Part shown: one piece after another, positions 13,276-18,727 of the stretch
Layout of the letters: every line of letters starts with the position of its first letter
Numbering within the stretch: position 1 is the stretch's first letter
Source: Firmicutes bacterium ZCTH02-B6
Lineage (GTDB): Bacteria > Bacillota > Limnochordia > Limnochordales > ZCTH02-B6
DNA length: 18,727 nucleotides
Direction: 5' to 3'
Assembly (NCBI GenBank): GCA_002159155.1
Contig: LZRQ01000048.1
Location: 1-18,727 of the forward strand
Notes under the pieces: generated by a model
The model's input: the letters and a program-made list of their open reading frames with translations, nothing else
Database searches by the model: none
What the model was told of the DNA's origin: nothing
Position numbers and translations under genes: made by a program

Positions 13276-13824
13276 TTGCTGCGCCTGCTGGTGCCCGATA
13301 GTTGTTATCCCTCTTTGTACGATGTTGATTTGGACGAACTGTCCCGGCGCGGCATCCGCGGTCTCATTCTCGATCTGGACAACACTTTGGCCGAATACGC
13401 CAATGCTGCCGTCCCGCCTCGCACCCGGGCATGGGTGCAGGAGGCGAAAGCCAGGGGATTTCGCCTCTGCATCACCTCCAACGCCCGCCCCCAGCGGGTC
13501 AAGGCGTTCGCCGAAAGCCTCGGCGTGCCCGGGATCGCGTACGCCGTCAAACCGGTTCGCCGCGCGTTTCGGCGGGCGTTGGAGATCTTGGGCACGACGC
13601 CCCAAGAGACTGCCGTCGTGGGCGATCAGCTGTTTACCGACGTGCTGGGCGGCAACCGCATGGGAATGTACACGGTGCTTGTCAATCCGTTAAGCACCAA
13701 CGAGCTGGGGACGACCCGCCTAATGCGGCGCCTTGAACGCCGGGTGCTGCGGCACCTGGTGCGCCGCGGGATGGTGCGGGAGGAGCATTGGCGCGTGCGG
13801 GAGGGAAGGGCCGGCGATGCGTGA
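13276..13824 (+). CDS. yqeG: YqeG family HAD IIIA-type phosphatase
   Basis: A 182-residue HAD-superfamily protein. Motif I is ILDLDNTLAEY with nucleophile Asp33 and Asp35, motif II is ITSNA (Ser68, Asn69), the conserved lysine is Lys92, and motif IV is VVGDQLFTDVLGGN (Asp117, Asp122). The family is related to phosphatidylglycerophosphate phosphatases, but the substrate of YqeG itself is not settled, so only phosphatase activity is inferred. The start is TTG at 13276, 7 bases after GGAGG (13264-13268). The end overlaps the start of yqeH by 8 bases, an arrangement expected of translational coupling. yqeG-yqeH is a conserved pair in Bacillota. Confidence 0.92.
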   Translation: MLRLLVPDSCYPSLYDVDLDELSRRGIRGLILDLDNTLAEYANAAVPPRTRAWVQEAKARGFRLCITSNARPQRVKAFAESLGVPGIAYAVKPVRRAFRRALEILGTTPQETAVVGDQLFTDVLGGNRMGMYTVLVNPLSTNELGTTRLMRRLERRVLRHLVRRGMVREEHWRVREGRAGDA

Positions 13825-15010
13825 GCGCGTTTGCCCGGGGTGCGGAGCGCCATTGCAGAGCAAGGAGCCCGAAGCGCCTGGGTTTGTGCCCGCGGAGGTG
13901 CTGGAGCGGGACGCGGCGGACGCGGTGTGCCGGCGCTGCTTCCGCCTGCGGCATTACGGCGACATCTCCCACGGGCCGCCCGCTGCGGCCGCCGTCTGGG
14001 ACGCGATCAAACACGCCACAAAGGGTGCCGCCTGCGTTTTACTGGTGACGGACGCGTTCGATTTTGAAGCCAGCACCGGGATTCCCCTACGGGATTTCCG
14101 CGCGGCGCGCCTCGTGGTCGCCGTGAACAAGGTGGACTTGCTTCCGGCCCGCACGCCGGCTGAAGAACTCGAACACTGGGTCCTGGAGAGACTAACCGCG
14201 GCAGGTTTGCGCCAAGTGGAAGTCCACCTGGTCAGCGCCCGCACCGGATGGGGCACACGGGCCCTCTGGGAGCGCCTCAAGGAGGTAGCCGGCCACGGCA
14301 CAGTGGCTGTCGTGGGGGTGACCAACGTGGGCAAATCCGCCCTGCTGGCGCGCTGGAGCCGCGCGCTGGGCCGTGAGGGTCCCGCCCCGACCGTGTCCGC
14401 GGTGCCGGGCACGACCTTGGCGCCGTTGCCGCTTCGACTTGAGCCCGACGGTTTCACGCTCTTGGATACCCCCGGGATCCCACCGCAGGGCCGCATCAGC
14501 GATTGGCTTTGTCCGGACTGCGCGCGCCGGGTCGTACCGGACAAGAGGCTCAACGGGCGGCTTTGGTCGGTGGTGCCAGGCCAGGCGCTGCTCTTGGGCG
14601 GGTTTGCCGCAGTGACGGCGCGGGGGCGCGTGCCGGAGGACACCGTTCTAATCGCATACGGCGCCCAAGGCCTACCGCTGCACCGTACTAGGGCGGAACG
14701 GGTTTCGCAGTTTTTCCAGGCGCCCTCCGGTTCTATTGCCGCCGTGCCCTGCCGGCAGTGCCGCGCCCGCTTAAGCGCAGAGGGCTTTGAGGAGCACAGC
14801 GTTACGCTCCGCCACGCCCAAGACCTGGTCGTCCATGGGCTAGGCTGGGTGTCGTTGCGGGGAGGGCCGCTGGAGCTCACGCTGCGACTTCCGAGGGGCA
14901 TAAGCTGGACCGTACGCCCCAACCTCCTGGGCCCGAAAGACCGAGTGGCGGCTCAACGAGCGCCGCTTGCGCAGGAATCGGCCCCGGCGCGCAGAACCTC
15001 TTGCGAGTGA
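13817..15010 (+). CDS. yqeH: Ribosome biogenesis GTPase YqeH (circularly permuted)
   Basis: A 397-residue GTPase needed for 30S subunit assembly. The G motifs appear in permuted order, the mark of the family: G4 NKVD (104-107), G5 SAR (140-142), G1 GVTNVGKS (167-174), G2 PGTT (197-200), G3 DTPG (217-220). An N-terminal zinc finger has CPGC (Cys6, Cys9) and CRRC (Cys38, Cys41). Two more CxxC pairs (CPDC after G3, CRQC further on) may add a second metal site, which I do not recall as a fixed family feature. It is about 30 residues longer than Bacillus YqeH, mainly through a low-complexity C-terminal tail. The ATG at 13817 follows GAGGGAAGGG (13801-13810) and lies inside the end of yqeG; the frame is open upstream, but that part is yqeG. 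Confidence 0.94.
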   Translation: MRERVCPGCGAPLQSKEPEAPGFVPAEVLERDAADAVCRRCFRLRHYGDISHGPPAAAAVWDAIKHATKGAACVLLVTDAFDFEASTGIPLRDFRAARLVVAVNKVDLLPARTPAEELEHWVLERLTAAGLRQVEVHLVSARTGWGTRALWERLKEVAGHGTVAVVGVTNVGKSALLARWSRALGREGPAPTVSAVPGTTLAPLPLRLEPDGFTLLDTPGIPPQGRISDWLCPDCARRVVPDKRLNGRLWSVVPGQALLLGGFAAVTARGRVPEDTVLIAYGAQGLPLHRTRAERVSQFFQAPSGSIAAVPCRQCRARLSAEGFEEHSVTLRHAQDLVVHGLGWVSLRGGPLELTLRLPRGISWTVRPNLLGPKDRVAAQRAPLAQESAPARRTSCE

Positions 15011-16608
15011 CCCGGAATGTGATTCTTATCGGTTTCATGGGAGCGGGCAAGACCACCGTCGGCCGCCTGCTGGCGGCGCGGCTGGGCTGGCCCTTCGTCG
15101 ATCTAGACGCGGTCGTGGAGAAGGCCGCGGGGATGACCATCCCCGCGATCTTTGAGCGCGAAGGCGAGGACGGGTTCCGGCGCCGGGAGACGGAGGCCGT
15201 ACGGGCCGTCACCGCGCATGCGGGGCAAGTGATCGCCACCGGCGGCGGGACGGTCATGCGCCGGGAAAACCTCGCGCTATTGCGGGCAACGGGTACCCTC
15301 GTGTGGCTGCGGGCCCCCCTGGAGGTGCTGCTCGCGCGGGCAAGAGCCGAAGGCGGCCGGCCTCTCTTGGCGGAGGGCGATGATGCCGCCGCGAAGCGCT
15401 ATGCGGCGCGGGTTTCAGTGTACGCCCTCGCGGACGTGGTGGTGGACGCGACGCAAGCTCCGGACGCTGTCGCGGCCGAGATCGAGGCGAGGTTGTCTGG
15501 AGCGCAGCTTGAGCCGCCGGAGATGGTGCCGGTGCCGGCCGGTTCCCGCTCGTACGCTGTGCACGTGGGGGCGGAGCTGCTGGCATCCAGCGGACGCCTG
15601 GCCCGGGAGGTGGGACTCGGCGGCAAGGCGCTGGTGGTGACCAACCCAACGGTTGGTGCCCATTATGCCACCCCGCTCATGAACGGGCTTGCGGCTGCCG
15701 GTTTCAGTGTTCACCGGGTTGATATCCCTGATGGCGAGGAGCACAAGACGCTGGCTTCGGCCGAGCGGATTTACCGGGCAGCTGTCGCAGCACGGCTTGA
15801 GCGAAGGGACTTTTTCGTCGCCCTCGGCGGCGGGGTGGTCGGGGACGCAGCGGGCTTCGCCGCCGCGACCTACCTGCGGGGCGTCGATGTCGTGCAAGTG
15901 CCGACAACGCTCTTGGCGCAGGTGGATGCGAGCGTCGGCGGCAAGGTCGGGGTCAACCTGGCCGAAGGAAAAAATCTTGTGGGCGCCTTTCACCAACCGC
16001 GCCTCGTGGTGGCGGACGTGGCAGTCCTGGCCACGCTGCCCCAACGGGAGCTCGTAGCCGGGCTCGCGGAAGTCATCAAGTACGGGGCCATCGCGGATCC
16101 GCACTTGCTGGCGTTTTTGGAGGATCGCCTGGATGACATCGTCCAGCGCCGCCTGCCCGTCCTGGCGCGGGTCGTGGCCCGCTCTTGCGAAATCAAGGCG
16201 CGGGTCGTGGCGGCCGACGAACGCGAGACCCGCGGAGTGCGGGAAGTGCTCAACTTTGGGCACACCATCGGGCACGCCATTGAGGCGCTGACCGGCTATC
16301 GCCGGTACCTCCACGGGGAGGCAGTGGCCATTGGGATGGTGAGCGCGGCGTTGCTGGCGCAGCGGATGGGCCGCCTGGCGGGCACTGAGGTGGAACGGTT
16401 GATTCGCCTATTGCGCCGGGCGGGCTTGCCGACGACGCCGCCTCCGCTGGACGAGACGGCGCTGTTGGCGGTGCTGCAGCGGGATAAGAAAGTGCGAGAC
16501 GGCCGCCTACGATTCGTCCTCCTCGACGGGCTTGGACAAGCGTTCGTCACAGGTGAGGTGCCGAGCCAATGGATCAAGGACGTCCTCCTGGAACAGCGGG
16601 CGCTCTAG
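15007..16608 (+). CDS. aroKB: Bifunctional shikimate kinase / 3-dehydroquinate synthase (AroK-AroB fusion)
   Basis: One 533-residue chain carries two shikimate pathway enzymes. Residues 1 to about 168 are shikimate kinase: P-loop GFMGAGKTT (9-17), DLD (32-34), the EDGFRRRE segment and GGGTVMR. From about residue 175 the chain is 3-dehydroquinate synthase, with NAD-binding GGGVVGD (274-280), PTTLLAQVDASVGGKVGVN, and metal ligands Glu355 (AEVIKYG), His419 (GHTIGH) and His436 (YLHGEA). No stop or frameshift lies between them, and both halves keep their key residues. The enzymes are not consecutive in the pathway, so the fusion probably serves co-expression. The GTG at 15007 overlaps the yqeH stop as GTGA; a TTG at 15001 is an alternative, and neither has a clear ribosome-binding site. 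aroQ begins inside its end. Confidence 0.94.
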   Translation: MTRNVILIGFMGAGKTTVGRLLAARLGWPFVDLDAVVEKAAGMTIPAIFEREGEDGFRRRETEAVRAVTAHAGQVIATGGGTVMRRENLALLRATGTLVWLRAPLEVLLARARAEGGRPLLAEGDDAAAKRYAARVSVYALADVVVDATQAPDAVAAEIEARLSGAQLEPPEMVPVPAGSRSYAVHVGAELLASSGRLAREVGLGGKALVVTNPTVGAHYATPLMNGLAAAGFSVHRVDIPDGEEHKTLASAERIYRAAVAARLERRDFFVALGGGVVGDAAGFAAATYLRGVDVVQVPTTLLAQVDASVGGKVGVNLAEGKNLVGAFHQPRLVVADVAVLATLPQRELVAGLAEVIKYGAIADPHLLAFLEDRLDDIVQRRLPVLARVVARSCEIKARVVAADERETRGVREVLNFGHTIGHAIEALTGYRRYLHGEAVAIGMVSAALLAQRMGRLAGTEVERLIRLLRRAGLPTTPPPLDETALLAVLQRDKKVRDGRLRFVLLDGLGQAFVTGEVPSQWIKDVLLEQRAL

Positions 16609-17081
16609 CCGCTGATCCCGTGCGGGTGTTGGTGTTGCACGGGCCCAACCTCAACCTGCTTGGGCAGCGGGAGCCCCACATCTACGGCTCGACGACCTTG
16701 GCCGAAATCGACCGTCGGCTCGCCGAGTCGGCCAAGGAGTTGGGGGCGGAGGTGCGGGCGCTCCAGTCCAACCACGAAGGTGCGCTCATCGACTGGATTC
16801 ACGGGGCGCGCGGCTGGGCGGACGTCATCATCATCAACGCCGGCGCCTTGACCCACTACAGCTACGCCCTGCGGGATGCCATCGCAGCGGTGGGCTTACC
16901 CACCATTGAGGTGCACTTGTCCAACGTGCACGCCCGCGAAGCGTTCCGCCACGTTTCGGTGATCGCCCCGGTGTGCCTAGGCCAGATCTGCGGGTTCGGG
17001 CCGGACAGTTATCTGTTGGCGCTCATCGCCGCGGTCAACCGCGTGCGTGCCATGCGAAACCAAGGAGTGGTCAAGGAATGA
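16569..17081 (+). CDS. aroQ: 3-dehydroquinate dehydratase, type II
   Basis: Converts 3-dehydroquinate, the product of AroB just upstream, to 3-dehydroshikimate. Type II enzymes are dodecamers of small subunits. The active-site set is complete: HGPNLNLLG, Arg34 and Tyr39 in REPHIYG, Asn90 in INAGALTHYSYALRDAI, Glu114 and His116 in EVHLSNVHAREAFR, and the closing GQICGFG. The ATG at 16569 lies 40 bases inside aroKB but has a good GAGGTG (16555-16560) 8 bases upstream, giving 170 residues with a 17-residue extension before the first strand. A GTG at 16620 would give the usual size but has no ribosome-binding site. Its stop overlaps the start of the peptidase gene as ATGA. Confidence 0.95.
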   Translation: MDQGRPPGTAGALAADPVRVLVLHGPNLNLLGQREPHIYGSTTLAEIDRRLAESAKELGAEVRALQSNHEGALIDWIHGARGWADVIIINAGALTHYSYALRDAIAAVGLPTIEVHLSNVHAREAFRHVSVIAPVCLGQICGFGPDSYLLALIAAVNRVRAMRNQGVVKE

Positions 17082-18148
17082 AAGCGCGGATCGAGCAAGT
17101 GCGGGCGCGGTTTCCCGAAGAGGGCATCGAGGCCCTGGTGGTAACCGGTGCCGCGAACCGGCGCTACCTGAGCGGCTTCACCGGCAGTGCGGGGACGCTC
17201 CTCATTACGCCGGATGAGGCCTTGCTGTTCACGGACTTCCGCTACGTGGAGCAGGCCACGATGCAGGCGCCGGACTTTCAAGTCGTGCGGTACGACGATC
17301 CGTACAAGACCTTGGGCGAGCGGCTCCAGGCGTTGGCCGGCCGGCGTGTCGGCATCGAAGCCGAGCACGTGACCGTGGCCGAGATGGCAAAGTTGCGGGA
17401 GGCCGCCCATGTCGAGTGGGTCCCAACGCGCATGGTGGTCGAGAAGGTGAGGGCCATCAAGGACGCGTCGGAGCTAGCTCTCATCCAGGCTGCCGTGGAT
17501 TTGGCTGACCGCTGCTTTGAGTACATCTTGCCGCAGTTGAAGCCTGGCGTGACCGAGCGCGAGGTCGCATGGCGGATGGAAAAGTTCATGCGGGAAAACG
17601 GGGCTGAGGCGCTGGCGTTTGCAACCATCGTGGCCTCGGGACCTAACGGTGCGCTGCCCCACGCGCGGCCGACGGACCGCCCGCTGGCGGCCGGTGAGTT
17701 CGTCACGCTGGATTTCGGCTGCGTCTGGAAAGGCTATTGCTCAGACATGACTCGCACCGTGTTTCTGGGCGAGCCGACGGCCAAGCACCGGGAGTTATAC
17801 GAGCTCGTCCTCCGGGCGCAGCAGGCGGGCGTCGCCGCCGTGCGGCCGGGCGTCTCGGGCAGGGAAGTGGACGCGGTCTCGCGGGGCATCATCGCACAGG
17901 CCGGCTACGGGGATGCCTTTGGCCACGGGCTTGGGCACGGGTTAGGCCTGGAGGTACACGAAGAGATCCCGCGCCTTTCGACCCGCGGCGAGACAGTGCT
18001 GGCGCCTGGCATGGTGACCAGCGTCGAGCCGGGAGTGTATTTGCCGGGTTGGGGCGGCATCCGCATCGAAGATCTCGTGGTCGTGACGGAGGACGGCTGC
18101 CAAATCTTGACGAAGTCTCCCAAGGAGCTCGTGTGCCTACCCGTATAG
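17078..18148 (+). CDS. M24 family metallopeptidase, Xaa-Pro aminopeptidase/dipeptidase type (YqhT-like)
   Basis: A 356-residue two-domain cytoplasmic enzyme that releases the N-terminal residue before proline; whether it acts on dipeptides or longer peptides cannot be told here. A creatinase-like N-terminal domain (about 1-130, with RRYLSGFTGSAGTLLI) is followed by the pita-bread catalytic domain. All five dinuclear-metal ligands are present: Asp212 (VTLDFG), Asp223 (SDMTRT), His287 (GHGLGHGLG), Glu317 (TSVEPGVY) and Glu331 (RIED). The ATG at 17078 overlaps the aroQ stop by ATGA, with AGGAG at 17063-17067; a longer open frame upstream is inside aroQ. aroQ, this gene and efp stand in this order in Bacillus (yqhS-yqhT-efp). 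Release of X-Pro residues beside EF-P, which helps polyproline synthesis, is a suggestive pairing only. Confidence 0.93.
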   Translation: MKARIEQVRARFPEEGIEALVVTGAANRRYLSGFTGSAGTLLITPDEALLFTDFRYVEQATMQAPDFQVVRYDDPYKTLGERLQALAGRRVGIEAEHVTVAEMAKLREAAHVEWVPTRMVVEKVRAIKDASELALIQAAVDLADRCFEYILPQLKPGVTEREVAWRMEKFMRENGAEALAFATIVASGPNGALPHARPTDRPLAAGEFVTLDFGCVWKGYCSDMTRTVFLGEPTAKHRELYELVLRAQQAGVAAVRPGVSGREVDAVSRGIIAQAGYGDAFGHGLGHGLGLEVHEEIPRLSTRGETVLAPGMVTSVEPGVYLPGWGGIRIEDLVVVTEDGCQILTKSPKELVCLPV

Positions 18149-18184
18149 GCCGCGGCTTGCCGGGAAAACAGGGAGGTTGTACGC

Positions 18185-18727
18185 GTGATCTCGGTCAACG
18201 ATTTGCGCAAGGGCTTGACCATCCAGATTGATGGCGACATTTACAGCGTGGTCGATTTTCTGCACGTAAAGCCCGGCAAGGGCGCGGCCTTCGTGCGGAC
18301 GACACTGCGCAACGTACGCACGGGTCAGACCTTTGAGCGCACATTCCGGGCGGGCGAGCGGGTCGAACGGGCCCACATTGAAACCCGCGAGATGCAGTAC
18401 CTCTACAACACGGACGACGAGTACACGTTCATGGACACGGAAACCTACGAGCAGGTGACCTTGACCAAGGCGCTACTGGGCGACGTGCCATACTACCTCA
18501 AGGAAAACATGAATATCCTAATCCAGTTCTTCGAGGGACAAGCTATCGGCGTCGATCTGCCCACGGCCGTAGAGCTGCAGGTGGTCCACACCGAACCCGG
18601 TTTCAAGGGCGACACCGCCACGGGAGCGACGAAACCCGCGACCCTGGAGACGGGCCTCGTCGTCCAGGTGCCGCTCTTCGTCAACGTCGGTGATATGGTC
18701 AAGGTCGACACCCGTACGGGCGAATAC
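18185..18727 (+). CDS. efp: Elongation factor P (3' end cut by the window)
   Basis: EF-P binds ribosomes stalled on polyproline and promotes peptide bond formation. 181 codons are present and the frame is still open at the window end; the family has about 185 residues, so only a few codons are missing. Domain I (ISVNDLRKGLTIQIDGD) holds the tip lysine Lys32 in VKPGKGAAFVRT, the position modified in Bacillus EF-P. Domains II and III follow, with FMDTETYEQV, FEGQAIGVDLPTAVEL and the signature TATGATKPATLETGLVVQVPLFV. The start is GTG at 18185, 8 bases after GGGAGG (18171-18176), and 36 bases after the peptidase stop. No promoter is visible in that gap, so it is probably cotranscribed with the upstream genes. 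Confidence 0.96.
   Translation, partial: MISVNDLRKGLTIQIDGDIYSVVDFLHVKPGKGAAFVRTTLRNVRTGQTFERTFRAGERVERAHIETREMQYLYNTDDEYTFMDTETYEQVTLTKALLGDVPYYLKENMNILIQFFEGQAIGVDLPTAVELQVVHTEPGFKGDTATGATKPATLETGLVVQVPLFVNVGDMVKVDTRTGEY

Noticed and set aside
13262..13693. An open frame beginning at the ATG at 13262
   Set aside because: The TTG start at 13276 in another frame gives the complete YqeG sequence with HAD motifs; the ATG frame gives an Arg/Trp/Pro-rich nonsense protein.
15415..16314. A 299-codon minus-strand open frame under aroKB
   Set aside because: Shadow of aroKB; no ribosome-binding site or family motifs.
1..18727. A defence island, phage or other accessory system
   Set aside because: Every stretch longer than about 150 bases is explained by conserved core genes or by the 6S RNA; no recombinase, toxin-antitoxin, nuclease cluster or CRISPR-like repeat was seen.

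Overview
The window is a GC-rich stretch of bacterial chromosome packed with housekeeping genes, all on the + strand. Gene content and order point to a spore-forming member of the Bacillota (Firmicutes), probably a deep-branching high-GC lineage of the Symbiobacterium / Thermaerobacter / Limnochorda kind. The reasons are an intact sigK for the mother cell of the sporangium, the hisS-aspS-[6S RNA]-rarA-cymR-yrvO-mnmA-alaS-reoM-ruvX-DUF1292-mltG order known from Bacillus and Clostridia, and the yqeG-yqeH and aroQ-pepP-efp pairs. The lineage call is inference; no 16S or marker search was possible. No phage, transposon, CRISPR, tRNA or rRNA is visible.

Layout. (1) 1-1982: the end of hisS and all of aspS, followed by a strong GC hairpin. 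(2) 1983-2407: a 425-base gap that holds a sigma-A promoter, a 6S RNA gene and a clear intrinsic terminator. (3) 2408-3754: rarA, then a short stretch of local duplications. (4) 3818-7024: a promoter and a sulfur operon (cymR, yrvO, mnmA) plus a small membrane protein, ended by a terminator. (5) 7143-10243: alaS under its own promoter, with its ribosome-binding site inside a hairpin, then reoM/ireB. (6) 10240-12324: ruvX and a His-rich DUF1292 protein, then mltG, each unit behind a sigma-A promoter. (7) 12325-13169: sigK, preceded by a possible sporulation promoter and a perfect palindrome. (8) 13229-18727: a long run from an extended -10 promoter, made of yqeG, yqeH, an aroK-aroB fusion, aroQ, an M24 aminopeptidase and the first 181 codons of efp. 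Starts and stops overlap at four consecutive junctions there.

How the genes work together. AspRS, HisRS, AlaRS, MnmA with its sulfur donor YrvO, and EF-P serve translation. YqeH and RuvX (YqgF) serve ribosome or rRNA maturation. RarA acts at stalled forks. ReoM and MltG act in peptidoglycan control and synthesis. AroKB and AroQ catalyse shikimate pathway steps. 6S RNA and SigK are two ways of redirecting RNA polymerase.

I did not find a new multi-gene system. The points most worth a second look are the non-discriminating signature in AspRS, the 6S RNA, the hairpin that masks the alaS ribosome-binding site, the palindrome before sigK, the His-rich DUF1292 protein, the aroKB fusion and the U-less hairpins after aspS and alaS.
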